A stretch of DNA of 64,000 bases from Clostridium sp. 1001271st1 H5 (GCF_005845215.1 NZ_SPHO01000011.1:157075-221074); one strand, 5' to 3'; counted from the stretch's first letter, positions 31,049 to 40,495 are shown. Made by a program: numbers and translations. The notes: generated from the sequence alone by a model not told the origin.

Positions 31049-32709
31049 GATATGCAGGAGAGAAAAAACTAAATATCTGGGTTGCAATGGCACTGGGAAT
31101 CCTGGCCCTGTTCCTTCTCTTCGTGGTCTATCCCCTGGTGCTGGTGCTCTATAAAAGCGTTCTCTCTGAGGACGGACATTTAAGTTTCGCCTATTTTACC
31201 AAATTTTTCGCAAGAAAATACTACTGGAGCACCCTGGTGAACAGCTTCAAGGTCACCATTGTTTCCACCCTGGTGGCTGCCTTTCTGGGGCTGGCCATGG
31301 CCTACGTATTAAGGAGCGTGCAGATTAAGGGAAGCAAATACCTGAACATCCTGATTGTCATCTCCTACCTGTCCCCGCCCTTCATCGGCGCCTATGCCTG
31401 GATTCAGCTGTTAGGGCGCAACGGCTTCTTTACCAAGATACTCAACAGCCTTTTTCATGTAAAGCTGGGAGGCATCTACGGTTTTGCGGGCATTGTGCTG
31501 GTATTCTCCCTCCAGTCCTTCCCTCTGGTGTACATGTACATATCCGGGGCCCTGAAGAATCTGGACAATTCCCTGAACGAGGCAGCTGAAAGCCTTGGCT
31601 GTACGGCCTTCCAGCGGGTCATGCAAATCATCGTCCCCCTGGTAATGCCCACCATGCTGGCCAGCTCCCTGCTGGTGTTCATGCGCGTGTTCTCTGACTT
31701 CGGTACTCCCATGCTCATAGGCGAGGGCTATAAGACCTTCCCGGTGCTGATTTACAGCCAGTTCATGGGCGAGGTCAGCACGGACGACCATTTTGCCGCA
31801 GCCCTCTGCGTCATTGTCATCGGCATCACCCTGGTGCTCTTTTTCCTCCAGCGCTATCTGGGCAGCCGCTTTACCTATTCCATGACCGCCTTAAAGCCCA
31901 TGGTGGCGGAAAAATGCACCGGCACCCGCAACATCCTGTCCCACCTGTTCGTGTACGCAGTGGTGCTCATTGCCATCCTGCCCCAGATTACGGTCATCTT
32001 CACCTCCTTTCTGGCAACCGGCGGAGGAACGGTCTACACAGGCGGCTTTTCCCTGGAAAACTACAGGAACACCCTGTTCTCCAAGAACAACAACACCGCC
32101 ATCTTCAACACCTACCTGTTCGGAATATGCGCCATTGCCATTGTGGTGGTGTTCGGTATCCTCATCTCCTACCTGACGGTCAGGAAAAGATCCTTCCTCA
32201 CAGGCATCCTGGACACTGTGACCATGTTTCCCTACATTATACCCGGCTCTGTCCTGGGTATCTCCTTCCTGTACGCTTTTAACAGCAGGCCCCTGCTGCT
32301 CAGCGGCACTGCGGTCATCATCGTCATTTCCCTGTCCATACGGCGTATGCCATACACCATACGCTCCAGCACCGCCATCATCGGACAAATCAGTCCCAGC
32401 GTGGAGGAGGCAGCCATCAGCCTGGGGTGCACTGAGACAAAATCCTTTGTAAAGGTGACAGTGCCCATGATGATGTCCGGCGTGCTCTCCGGCGCCATCA
32501 TGAGCTGGATTACCTTAATCAGCGAGCTCAGTTCCTCCATCATCCTGTATACCAGCAGGACCCAGACCCTGACCGTGGCCATCTATGCGGAGGTCATCCG
32601 CAGCAACTTCGGCAATGCCGCGGCCTACTCCACCATCCTGACCCTGACCAGCATCGTATCGCTGCTGGTGTTCTTCAAAGTCACAGGCAGCAATGACATC
32701 AGCATTTAA
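31045..32709 (+). CDS. ABC importer permease with two fused domains (FbpB-like), cluster A
   Basis: This 554-residue membrane protein has about 12 segments in two homologous halves, each with an EAA loop that docks the ATPase (NEAAESLGCTAFQRVMQIIVP at about residue 180 and EEAAISLGCTETKSFVKVTVP at about residue 455). Such duplicated permeases are typical of FbpB/AfuB importers. It overlaps the ATPase gene by four bases. A promoter-like TATAAT and a small hairpin follow before the kinase gene, so the two-component genes may also be expressed separately. Confidence 0.92.
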   Translation: MRYAGEKKLNIWVAMALGILALFLLFVVYPLVLVLYKSVLSEDGHLSFAYFTKFFARKYYWSTLVNSFKVTIVSTLVAAFLGLAMAYVLRSVQIKGSKYLNILIVISYLSPPFIGAYAWIQLLGRNGFFTKILNSLFHVKLGGIYGFAGIVLVFSLQSFPLVYMYISGALKNLDNSLNEAAESLGCTAFQRVMQIIVPLVMPTMLASSLLVFMRVFSDFGTPMLIGEGYKTFPVLIYSQFMGEVSTDDHFAAALCVIVIGITLVLFFLQRYLGSRFTYSMTALKPMVAEKCTGTRNILSHLFVYAVVLIAILPQITVIFTSFLATGGGTVYTGGFSLENYRNTLFSKNNNTAIFNTYLFGICAIAIVVVFGILISYLTVRKRSFLTGILDTVTMFPYIIPGSVLGISFLYAFNSRPLLLSGTAVIIVISLSIRRMPYTIRSSTAIIGQISPSVEEAAISLGCTETKSFVKVTVPMMMSGVLSGAIMSWITLISELSSSIILYTSRTQTLTVAIYAEVIRSNFGNAAAYSTILTLTSIVSLLVFFKVTGSNDISI

Positions 32710-32722
32710 TTTCCAACTATGA

Positions 32723-32758
32723 TATAATAGGAGGTACAGTGTCCGGAGGGCACTGTAC
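32723..32758 (+). promoter_or_regulatory. Promoter -10 and small palindrome before the cluster A kinase
   Basis: TATAAT at 32723-32728 lies 57 bases before the kinase ATG; the -35 is poor, suggesting activation. GTACAGTG (32734-32741) and CACTGTAC (32751-32758) form an 8-base perfect inverted repeat at the start of the presumed transcript. Confidence 0.45.
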
Positions 32759-32784
32759 TTCACTACTTCCGGGAGGTACCCGCC

Positions 32785-34512
32785 ATGGCAGGCAACCAGT
32801 ACAGGGATTACATCAAGCGTTCTTTCTTTAAATATGCCATCTCCATCATCTCACTTCTCTTTGTGCTGATGGGGCTGTTTCTGTTCATCAATGTCCAATG
32901 GATCAGCGTGGGAAGCAACCGGAGGAACAACGCCCTTCTGGCGTCCATCCTGGACACACAGGTAACCGCCTATAAGGAAGGTCTGGAACACTTTTCCACG
33001 GATTACCGTTTTCTGGATGCCCTGAAACAGGAAAATGCAGATACAGCCACCCAGGTCAACCGGCTGCTCTACGGCTTTACCACGTCCCAGCCCATACGGT
33101 GTACCTTCGCCCTCACAGATACGGAGGGGCGCATGGTAAGCTCCAGCCTTTTTGAGGGAAACCGGGATATATTCCTGGGCAGCGCCGTCTACAGGAGCCT
33201 GACGGAAAAAATGCAGGAAGAGCCTTCCATGACCCATACCATGCCCAGCCGACTGAATTTTGCCCACGGACAGGCCGGGGATTTGCTTCTGGCCCGCTCT
33301 ATTGCAGATGCAGACGGAATCTGCGGATATCTGTTCTTCGACCTGATGGATGAACAGATTTACGAGGCAGTGCGGGAATACCCCCTGGACGATGTGGTCA
33401 TCACGGACCGGTATGACAACCTGATTTTTGCAGTGGGAAGACAGAATGCAGACCCCATGGAAAAATATCCTGCCGGCAAATACCGGATGGACTGGCAGAA
33501 GGGCAACATCGTCAAGGTCAACAACAAGCGCTACCACATACATAAGGAATCGCTTCCTGAAAGCTCCCTGATTCTGTATACCCTGGTATCCATGGAATTC
33601 CAGCGCAGCCTTGTGACCTACGGCGTCCTGTTCCTTGGACTGGCCGGAATCCTGATGGTTATTATGATTCCGCCCCTGACCCTGCGCATCACCAAAAAGA
33701 ACCTGCAGGCCATTGACGAGCTCCAGGCCTCGGTTGGGGAAATGGGCCGGGGAAATATGGACTACCGCTTAAAGAGCCAGGTATTTGACGAATTCCAGAT
33801 GCTCAACGATGCGTTCCGCAACATGGTCATCCAGCGCGAGGAGCTGATGCTTCACAACAGCGAGCTGGCAGAGCGCAAGCGCACCATGGAAATCAGGCAG
33901 CTGGAGGAACAGTTTAATCCCCATTTCATCTTCAACGTGCTGGAAACCCTCCGCTATGAGATTGCCATTGACTCCCAGAAAGCAGCTGAGATGGTCATGG
34001 CCTTTGCCAACCTGATGCGCTACAGCGTGTATTACGGCAGCACCATCGTGCCCCTGCAGACCGACATCGAATACATCAACGACTACCTCCTGCTTCAGAA
34101 GATGCGGTATAACCGCAGGCTGAATTACCACATTGACATTCCCGAGGAGCTGATGGACTTAAGGATACCCAAGCTGCTGCTGCAGCCGGTGGTGGAGAAT
34201 TCCCTTGTCCACGGGATGAAGGATGCCCGCTGCATATCCGTCACCATCACGGCACGCCAAAGGGACAGCGCACTGGTGCTGTGCGTGGAGGACAATGGCA
34301 GCGGCATCAGCCAGGAAAAACTAAAGGAACTGCGGGAAGCCCTGGAGCAGGAGGACATTTACAGGGAGCATATCGGTTTATACAATTCACACCGGGTGGT
34401 TCGGCTTCTCTACGGTCCTGCCTACGGCCTGACCATTGAGAGCTCCCCCGGAACCGGCACGCGGGTGAGCATCACCCTTCCCGCGGATATGGAGGAGGAT
34501 ACATATGTATAA
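32785..34512 (+). CDS. YesM-type sensor histidine kinase, cluster A
   Basis: This 575-residue kinase has a membrane segment near the N-terminus (about residues 15-37), an extracytoplasmic sensor of about 240 residues, a second segment (about 275-300), HAMP, a His-kinase domain with the phospho-acceptor in EEQFNPHFIFNVLETLRYEI, and an HATPase with VVENSLVHGM and DNGSGIS. YesM-type kinases usually sense sugars or sugar-derived ligands, often through a binding protein. The stop codon overlaps the response-regulator gene by eight bases. Position next to the ABC importer suggests it controls that operon. Confidence 0.9.
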   Translation: MAGNQYRDYIKRSFFKYAISIISLLFVLMGLFLFINVQWISVGSNRRNNALLASILDTQVTAYKEGLEHFSTDYRFLDALKQENADTATQVNRLLYGFTTSQPIRCTFALTDTEGRMVSSSLFEGNRDIFLGSAVYRSLTEKMQEEPSMTHTMPSRLNFAHGQAGDLLLARSIADADGICGYLFFDLMDEQIYEAVREYPLDDVVITDRYDNLIFAVGRQNADPMEKYPAGKYRMDWQKGNIVKVNNKRYHIHKESLPESSLILYTLVSMEFQRSLVTYGVLFLGLAGILMVIMIPPLTLRITKKNLQAIDELQASVGEMGRGNMDYRLKSQVFDEFQMLNDAFRNMVIQREELMLHNSELAERKRTMEIRQLEEQFNPHFIFNVLETLRYEIAIDSQKAAEMVMAFANLMRYSVYYGSTIVPLQTDIEYINDYLLLQKMRYNRRLNYHIDIPEELMDLRIPKLLLQPVVENSLVHGMKDARCISVTITARQRDSALVLCVEDNGSGISQEKLKELREALEQEDIYREHIGLYNSHRVVRLLYGPAYGLTIESSPGTGTRVSITLPADMEEDTYV

Positions 34513-35305
34513 GGTCCTGATTGTAGAGGACGAGGATATCATACGAAAGGGCCTGCTGTTCATGGTAAACTGGCAGGACGCGGACTGCGTGGTGGTGGGA
34601 GAGGCCGTGGACGGCCTGGAAGGCCTGGAAAAAATCCGGGAAACCAGCCCGGATATCGTGGTGGTGGACATCAACATGCCTGTGAAGGACGGTCTGTCCA
34701 TGCTGGAGGACAGTATAGAGGAATACGGCTTTGACGCCATCATCGTGTCCGGCTACAGCGACTTTGAATACGCCAGAAAGGCCATCCGCCTGGGGGTCAC
34801 GGAGTATCTTCTGAAGCCGGTGAATTTCAGCGAGCTCTACGACGCCCTTGGAAAGATTAAAGCCAAGCAGCAGGCAGCGGCCAGGTTTAAACATGAGATG
34901 AGGCAGCTGGACATGGAGAAGCGGAAGCTAGGCATACTGGACGAGCCGGAAACAGGGGACGGCCCTGAGGAAAACCGCCATGTGGAGCACATGATGGACT
35001 GCATCCGGAACAATTATGGTTCCCACCTGTCCCTGACGGATATCAGCGAACAGTGCGGAATGTCATGCACCTACCTGAACTCCAAGTTCAAACGCTTTAC
35101 CGGCTACACCTTTAACGACTATCTGAACCGCTACCGGATGCAGAAAGCCGTGGACCTGCTGAAGGAAAATAAATACAAGGTCTACGAAATCGCAGACCTT
35201 GTGGGCTTCTCGGATTATAAATATTTTATCAAGGTATTTAAAAAATATGTGGGATGCTCCCCTGTCAAGTTCATGGAGGGCGGCAGCACCGGCCCTACCC
35301 CATAA
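34505..35305 (+). CDS. YesN-type response regulator with AraC DNA-binding domain, cluster A
   Basis: This 266-residue protein has a receiver domain (acidic EDEDI; phospho-acceptor Asp in VVDINMPVKDG; switch Ser in VSGYSDFEYA; Lys in LLKPVNF) and a C-terminal AraC-type pair of HTH motifs (LTDISEQCGMSCTYLNSKFKRFTGYTFNDYLNRYR and YEIADLVGFSDYKYFIKVFKKYVGCSPVKF). The gene overlaps that of the kinase by eight bases and its own end overlaps the convergent SUFU-domain gene by 11 bases. It probably activates the importer promoter upstream of 28618. Confidence 0.92.
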   Translation: MYKVLIVEDEDIIRKGLLFMVNWQDADCVVVGEAVDGLEGLEKIRETSPDIVVVDINMPVKDGLSMLEDSIEEYGFDAIIVSGYSDFEYARKAIRLGVTEYLLKPVNFSELYDALGKIKAKQQAAARFKHEMRQLDMEKRKLGILDEPETGDGPEENRHVEHMMDCIRNNYGSHLSLTDISEQCGMSCTYLNSKFKRFTGYTFNDYLNRYRMQKAVDLLKENKYKVYEIADLVGFSDYKYFIKVFKKYVGCSPVKFMEGGSTGPTP

Positions 35306-36065
35306 AATCCTCACACAGATTGGGCCGGTGTATATCCAGCACCATGGGCAGGTTCCCGTCGGAAAACCGCTTATCCAGCGCCTCCATTCCATACTCCAGC
35401 TTATACTCAATCTCTTCCCTGTATGCAGGTATGACCATATAGAAATTTACCTTCCTGCCGTCCTTTGCCTCCATGCTTCCCATATCACCGCCGGTCTGTA
35501 CCAGTACCACGCCGCCCATTCCGGTATCCGGCGCCAGGGGCTCATAATCGGGGCCATTGGGAATGGTGTGTCCCCAGCCCAGCCAGGTGCCGTACTCATG
35601 GGGGAACCGGGCCAGGTATTTAATCAGCCCAATGGGCCAGTACTCTGTTTCCGGAATATCGCTGTTGAGCTGGCCTGTCTCTCCCGGATTCCACTCCTTT
35701 GGAAGGAACATATACAGTTCCCCGTACTTAAGGTCCTCCCTGTCCCGGATTTCCTCAGGCAGGGTCATGGGCAGGTCGCTCATGCCCGTGGTATACATCA
35801 CATAGTAGGGATGGGTTTCATCCGGCCGCATGATGTTCACATCAATATGGACCAAATCCGAGAGAATCTCATGGAACACAAACTCCTCCCGGTTGGGAAA
35901 CAGCGCCTGGAAATGGGCGTTTATCTCCTCCGCGTATACGCCGCAGGCCTCCGGAGGCCTCCATCCCTCGTTCTCCTTATCCTCATAGCGGTAAATGGGC
36001 GAGCCGCCCTTTGACACCCCGTCTGCTTTTGGTCCCTTCTTAAACAGCTTGTCAAGCAGTCCCAT
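35295..36065 (-). CDS. Suppressor-of-fused (SUFU) domain protein
   Basis: A soluble protein of 256 residues. The middle and end match the bacterial SUFU domain: VHIDVNIMRPDETHPYYVMYTTGMSDLPM, LPKEWNPG, WPIGLIKYLARFPHEYGTWLGWGHTIPN and VNFYMVIPAYREEIEYKL. In bacteria such proteins are often found as immunity or accessory proteins of toxin systems, but many stand alone with unknown role; no toxin is seen here. It overlaps the upstream diguanylate cyclase gene by 14 bases and the convergent response-regulator gene by 11 bases, an unusually tight packing. Confidence 0.85.
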   Translation of the reverse strand: MGLLDKLFKKGPKADGVSKGGSPIYRYEDKENEGWRPPEACGVYAEEINAHFQALFPNREEFVFHEILSDLVHIDVNIMRPDETHPYYVMYTTGMSDLPMTLPEEIRDREDLKYGELYMFLPKEWNPGETGQLNSDIPETEYWPIGLIKYLARFPHEYGTWLGWGHTIPNGPDYEPLAPDTGMGGVVLVQTGGDMGSMEAKDGRKVNFYMVIPAYREEIEYKLEYGMEALDKRFSDGNLPMVLDIHRPNLCEDFMG

Positions 36066-37221
36066 CCGTATCCTCCTCTGCGCTCTTATTCTTATAATAC
36101 TGCTGCTTTTTCATGTACATGTTCTTATCCGCCCTGCGGCATGTGCTGTAAAGGTCTGCATCAGCCCCTGGGTCATAGATGGAATACCCCCAGGAAAAGG
36201 TAAACTCCGGCATGTCTGCCTCCCTGTTAAACATGGCCTCGAACCGTTCCATAAAATCCAGGATTTTGTCCTGGTCCGCATCCGGCATCACCACCACGAA
36301 CTCATCGCCTCCAATGCGGTACATCACCGCCTCCCTGGTACCCATGCTGAGATAGGCTTTTGAAACACAGGTAATATATACATCCCCTGCATCGTGTCCC
36401 AGGGTATCGTTCACATGCTTAAGGCCGTTTAAATCCAGAAGGATAAATCCCGTTCCCTCCTGGGCCTTCCTGGCAATGCGGTTTCCTATATCCAGCTGGT
36501 ACGCGTTCCGGTTCTTAAGCTGGGTCAGGTAGTCCGTATTTGACATGTCCCTGTAAAAGGGATTGGATATGCGCCTGAACAGCAGCCTGGACGCACAGCA
36601 GGCCCCAAGGCTGAACAGCAGGATAAACAGGGGAAGGAGGCGGCGCAGGCTCCGGTAGGTATCGTACTGGTGGTCGGCCTCAAACTCGATTCCCACTACT
36701 CCCAGTACCCGGTCCCCATGGTATATAGGCATGTAGGTAATAAATATCTTTCCCCATCCAGTATCCTTAATCCGGTCCGGCAGCACCTGCTGTCCGTCCA
36801 GGGCCCTCTGCATGTCCGGGTATATCTCAGGCTCTATCAGGTCCCCCGGATACCGGAAGTCCGGCTCCGATTCATCCAGGCAGTCAATGATATACACGAA
36901 TTCCCCATTTTCATTCATCTTTGCAGTGTATAAATACCGCACGCCGGAAATCTCCCTGACCCTGCGGAAGGAATCATGGGCCCGCTTGTAAACATCGCTC
37001 TCCATATCTTCCCTGGCCAGCACCTGGTCAAAGGTGCTTTTATCCAGGCGTTTCTCCACGTAACCGTATATGGCCTCCGCCTGGTCCCTCAGGCTAATCA
37101 GGGTATCATTGTATGTAATCCTGTACTGGAACCAAAAAATGGAGAATGTCAACAGGGCCACTACAATTGCAGTGAATACGGAAACCTGTATGTCCACTCT
37201 CCTCCATATGCTGGGCTTCAT
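36052..37221 (-). CDS. Membrane diguanylate cyclase with extracytoplasmic Cache-like sensor
   Basis: This 389-residue protein has a membrane segment (about residues 12-34), an outside Cache-like domain of about 160 residues, a second segment (about 195-215) and a C-terminal GGDEF domain with the intact active site YRIGGDEFVVV, plus LLDLNGLKHVNDTLGHDAGD for substrate and metal binding. It should make cyclic di-GMP from two GTP in response to an external signal. The inhibitory RxxD site before the active site is not evident. It is followed by, and overlaps, the SUFU-domain gene. Confidence 0.92.
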   Translation of the reverse strand: MKPSIWRRVDIQVSVFTAIVVALLTFSIFWFQYRITYNDTLISLRDQAEAIYGYVEKRLDKSTFDQVLAREDMESDVYKRAHDSFRRVREISGVRYLYTAKMNENGEFVYIIDCLDESEPDFRYPGDLIEPEIYPDMQRALDGQQVLPDRIKDTGWGKIFITYMPIYHGDRVLGVVGIEFEADHQYDTYRSLRRLLPLFILLFSLGACCASRLLFRRISNPFYRDMSNTDYLTQLKNRNAYQLDIGNRIARKAQEGTGFILLDLNGLKHVNDTLGHDAGDVYITCVSKAYLSMGTREAVMYRIGGDEFVVVMPDADQDKILDFMERFEAMFNREADMPEFTFSWGYSIYDPGADADLYSTCRRADKNMYMKKQQYYKNKSAEEDTDGTA

Positions 37222-37265
37222 ATTAATTTTCTCCTTGGCTGCAGGCGCATTCCATTCATTTGGTA

Positions 37266-38111
37266 TTATTTTACATTATACTCTCTTATCAACGCTTTGT
37301 CCACAGGCACCATTACTTTCACGATATACTGTTCATAGTCCTTCACCGTCAGCTCATCCAGCATCAAATCCTCATACCACATCTGCCCCAGCCGGATTCC
37401 CTGCTGCCCGGCAAAATGGCTGATAAGGCGGTAAGGCTTTTCCATATCCCACAGATGGCCCCTGCTGTAGAGCTCCACATAGGTTCCCTCCGGCCGCTTC
37501 TGAACCCGGTGGGAGGCCGCCTTCCTGTCAAGTTTTGTATACACCTTCACATAGCGGTCGTATATGCCCTGGTCCAGGTCCTCTCCCAGATAGACGGAGC
37601 CCACTGCACCCATTGCGCCGTGATACTTTTCCTGCATCCTGACATGCTCTGCTATCTCCACCGCCGCCTTCCGCTCCGAGCCCGCACTGATGTCGGACAT
37701 GAGAAGATATTCCCGTTCCCTCTCCACCAGCCTGGGTTCATCCAGCACAGCCTTCATGGCCAGCCGGACCGACTCCTCCTCATGAAGGATAAAGCGCTTC
37801 ATATTCTTCAGACGCCGTATCTCGTCGTCAATCTGACGCTTCTTGCCGTCCATCATGGACATGAACCGCTCCGGGGAACGTTTTTCCATGTACTCCTTGA
37901 TTTCCCCCAGGGACATCCCCAGCTTCTGCAGGGCGCGTATGACCTCAAACATGTCCATCTGCCATACAAAATAATACCTGTATCCGTTCTCCTCCTTAAG
38001 GGCCGGGGAAAACAGGCCGATTTCGTCGTAGTGGAACAGCGTGTGCTTTCTGACCCCCAGTATCCTGGCAAATTCACCTGTGGTAAAATATAATTCCGAC
38101 TTTTTTTCCAT
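37266..38111 (-). CDS. MerR-family regulator with effector-binding domain
   Basis: This 281-residue protein has an N-terminal MerR winged helix (YFTTGEFARILGVRKHTLFHYDEIGLFSPALKEENGYRYYFVWQMDMFEVIRALQKLGMSLGEIKEYM), a long dimerization helix, and a C-terminal GyrI-like ligand domain of about 160 residues, as in BmrR-type drug sensors. It is divergent from a MATE exporter gene, with a promoter of MerR type between them. It probably binds a cationic or hydrophobic compound and activates the exporter by twisting the promoter; the ligand is unknown. Confidence 0.9.
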   Translation of the reverse strand: MEKKSELYFTTGEFARILGVRKHTLFHYDEIGLFSPALKEENGYRYYFVWQMDMFEVIRALQKLGMSLGEIKEYMEKRSPERFMSMMDGKKRQIDDEIRRLKNMKRFILHEEESVRLAMKAVLDEPRLVEREREYLLMSDISAGSERKAAVEIAEHVRMQEKYHGAMGAVGSVYLGEDLDQGIYDRYVKVYTKLDRKAASHRVQKRPEGTYVELYSRGHLWDMEKPYRLISHFAGQQGIRLGQMWYEDLMLDELTVKDYEQYIVKVMVPVDKALIREYNVK

Positions 38112-38127
38112 TTTCGCAAATCTCCTC

Positions 38128-38158
38128 TTGACTATCGGGTTACCCTATAGCATATGAT
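38128..38158 (+). promoter_or_regulatory. MerR-type promoter and operator of the MATE gene
   Basis: TTGACT (38128-38133) and TATGAT (38153-38158) are separated by 19 bases, the long spacer used by MerR-regulated promoters. Inside the spacer is the inverted repeat CTATCGGGTTACCCTATAG (38132-38150, one mismatch). It lies 17 bases from the start of the divergent MerR gene and drives the MATE gene. Confidence 0.9.
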
Positions 38159-38228
38159 AATACCTGCGGCTGAAATTATCAATATACAACAGGCTTTGTC
38201 CTATTGAATTAAAAACAGGAGTGTTAAC

Positions 38229-39557
38229 ATGAGTTATTCATTATCCAAAAAATTTACCTTCGGGTCCCTGATGCTGTTTGCGCTGCCCACCACTGTCATG
38301 ATGGTGGTGATGTCCCTGTACACCATTGTGGACGGGGTCTTCGTATCCAGGTTTGTCAGCACAAACGCCCTTTCATCGGTCAATATCGTCTACCCTGTAA
38401 TCAACATCGTGCTGGGCATCTCCGTTATGCTGTCCACGGGAAGCAATGCCATTGTGGCAAAAAAAATGGGTGAGGGACAGCCTGACAGCGCCAGAGAAAC
38501 CTTCACAACCATTATCCTTATGAATATCATAGTAGGACTGGTCTTCGCCGTCCTTGGGAACCTGGCGGCAGTGCCCCTGTCCCGTATGCTGGGCGCCAGC
38601 GACCTGCTCCTGGAGGACTGCGTCACCTACCTGCGCTGGCAGCTGGCTTTTGCGCCCTCCCTCATGCTTCAGATTCAGTTCCAGATGTATTTTGTCACAG
38701 AGGGAAAGCCGGGAATCGGACTGTTCCTTACCCTGCTGGCAGGCATTGCCAATGCAGTTCTGGACTATGTGCTTATAGTACCCATGGGAATGGGCATTGC
38801 AGGGGCGGCAATTGCCACGGTCACAGGCTACACCATACCGGCCCTCATCGGCCTTATTTACTTTGCCTCTGCCAGAAAGAGCCTGTGGTTCGTAAGGCCG
38901 CGCATTATAAAAAGGGAACTGGCGGAAGCCTGCCTCAACGGCTCCTCCGAGATGGTGACAAACCTTTCCTCCGGCGTCATCACCTTTCTGTTCAATCTGC
39001 TGATGATGCATTTTGCAGGGGAGGACGGGGTGGCGGCCATTACCATCATCCAGTATTCCCAGTTCCTTTTAAATGCACTGTTCATGGGATTTTCCCAGGG
39101 CGTGTCCCCTGTCATAAGCTTTAATTACGGCAGCCGGAACCAGGAACAGCTCAGGCAGGTGTTTAGGACCTCTCTCATTTTCACGGCAGCCTCCTCTCTG
39201 GCCGTCTTCCTTATGGCCCAGTTGGGCGGCAGCCTGGTGGTGGAGATTTTCGCCCGCAGGGGTACGCCGGTCTATGACCTGGCAAGGCATGGATTCATGA
39301 TATTTGCCTGCAGCTTCCTCTTTTCCGGCTTCACCATCTTTGCCTCAGCCCTGTTTACGGCCCTGTCCGACGGACGGATATCCGCCGTCATCTCCTTCGT
39401 GCGCACCTTTGGCCTGATTATCACCAGCCTGGTGGTGCTGCCCTTTATCATCGGAATGGACGGGGTGTGGCTGGCCATTCCCATAGCAGAATTCGGCGGA
39501 GTCCTGCTGTGCCTTTATTTCATACGCAAATACAGGACAAAATATCACTATGCATGA
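38229..39557 (+). CDS. MATE-family multidrug exporter
   Basis: This 442-residue protein has 12 membrane segments in two homologous halves of six, with family marks MLFALPTTVMMVVMSLYTIVDGVFVSRFV at the start, NIVYPVINIVLGISVMLSTGSNAIVAKKMGEG, and QGVSPVISFNYGSR in the second half. It exports compounds in exchange for Na+ or H+. The ATG is preceded by ACAGGAGTG. Control by the divergent MerR regulator is strongly suggested by the 19-base-spacer promoter. Substrate is unknown. Confidence 0.94.
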   Translation: MSYSLSKKFTFGSLMLFALPTTVMMVVMSLYTIVDGVFVSRFVSTNALSSVNIVYPVINIVLGISVMLSTGSNAIVAKKMGEGQPDSARETFTTIILMNIIVGLVFAVLGNLAAVPLSRMLGASDLLLEDCVTYLRWQLAFAPSLMLQIQFQMYFVTEGKPGIGLFLTLLAGIANAVLDYVLIVPMGMGIAGAAIATVTGYTIPALIGLIYFASARKSLWFVRPRIIKRELAEACLNGSSEMVTNLSSGVITFLFNLLMMHFAGEDGVAAITIIQYSQFLLNALFMGFSQGVSPVISFNYGSRNQEQLRQVFRTSLIFTAASSLAVFLMAQLGGSLVVEIFARRGTPVYDLARHGFMIFACSFLFSGFTIFASALFTALSDGRISAVISFVRTFGLIITSLVVLPFIIGMDGVWLAIPIAEFGGVLLCLYFIRKYRTKYHYA

Positions 39558-39585
39558 TTCTGTTACTGCCCCGTAAAAAGGGGAA

Positions 39586-39618
39586 GGCCCGGTGCTTTGA
39601 TACAAAGCAGACCGGGCC
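39586..39618. terminator. Strong hairpin between convergent MATE and response-regulator genes
   Basis: GGCCCGGT-GCTTTG and CAAAGC-AG-ACCGGGCC form a nearly perfect stem with a three-base tip. The minus-strand side is followed by TTCCCCTTTTT, fitting a terminator of the cluster B operon, whose last gene ends at 39716. Confidence 0.65.
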
Positions 39619-39715
39619 AGCGTCATTTCTGACATATCCAGCATAAACCATGGAGCCGCTCTAAGGTCAAGGCAATTCAGTCCATGGAAATAATTGTAAG
39701 ATTTCTTACGAATTC

Positions 39716-40495
39716 TCAGGATACCCCTTTGATGAACTTGGTGGGAGATTTGGAGGTATACTTCTTAAACACGGAGCAGAAATGCTTATAGTCCGTAAAT
39801 CCCGTTGCCTCTGATATCTCACTGATTCTGTACTGTCTGGTACCCAGCATTACGATGGCCTGCTGGACCCTGTATTTGTTGAGGAAGTCCAGAAAGGTCT
39901 GTCCCGTAACCTCCTTGAATTTGCGGCTCAGGTAGCTGGCGCTGACCCCCAGGTCCTCTGAGATGGACTCGATGCTCAGTTTCCTGGCAAAACCCTCACG
40001 TATGGCCTTTATGGCCCTGGAAACATACTGGTTCTCCGACAGGTCCAGCTGCATATAGTACTCCAGGTTCAGGTTGCCCCCCTCTATCTCGGCCTGCTCC
40101 ATCACATGCTCCACCTGGCGGCTGCTTACGATTTCCTCCCCCAGCCGTTCCATAATGCCTGCCAGGGCCTCCTCGTCCACAGGCTTCAGCAGGTACTCGC
40201 AGACCCTGGCTTCAATGGCCCGCCTGGCATACTCAAAATCCGCATAGCTGGTCAGCAGGATGCTCTTAAACCTTACCTGCTCCGAAGCTTTTTTTATCAT
40301 CTCTATGCCGTCCATGAAGGGCATGCAGATATCTGTTATAACCACATCCGGCCTGTACTCCAGAATCTTCTCATACCCGTCCTGGCCGTCGGCTGCCTCA
40401 GCCACCACCACACAGTCCATGGACAGCCAGTCCGTGGTATAGACCAGCCCCTTCCGTATCATCTCTTCATCTTCTGCAATCAACACACGCAACAT
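39716..40495 (-). CDS. YesN-type response regulator with AraC DNA-binding domain, cluster B
   Basis: This 259-residue protein has a receiver (AEDEEM; phospho-acceptor Asp in VVITDICMPFMDG; Lys in LLKPVDE) and a C-terminal AraC-type double HTH (SIESISEDLGVSASYLSRKFKEVTGQTFLDFLNKYR and SEISEATGFTDYKHFCSVFKKYTSKSPTKF). It is closely similar in layout to the regulator of cluster A. It overlaps the kinase gene by 16 bases. By analogy with HptR of Staphylococcus it probably activates the importer operon; that is inference. Confidence 0.92.
   Translation of the reverse strand: MLRVLIAEDEEMIRKGLVYTTDWLSMDCVVVAEAADGQDGYEKILEYRPDVVITDICMPFMDGIEMIKKASEQVRFKSILLTSYADFEYARRAIEARVCEYLLKPVDEEALAGIMERLGEEIVSSRQVEHVMEQAEIEGGNLNLEYYMQLDLSENQYVSRAIKAIREGFARKLSIESISEDLGVSASYLSRKFKEVTGQTFLDFLNKYRVQQAIVMLGTRQYRISEISEATGFTDYKHFCSVFKKYTSKSPTKFIKGVS

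Noticed and set aside
35295..36065. SUFU-domain protein as immunity protein of a polymorphic toxin
   Set aside because: No toxin, secretion signal or repeat-rich protein is encoded nearby.
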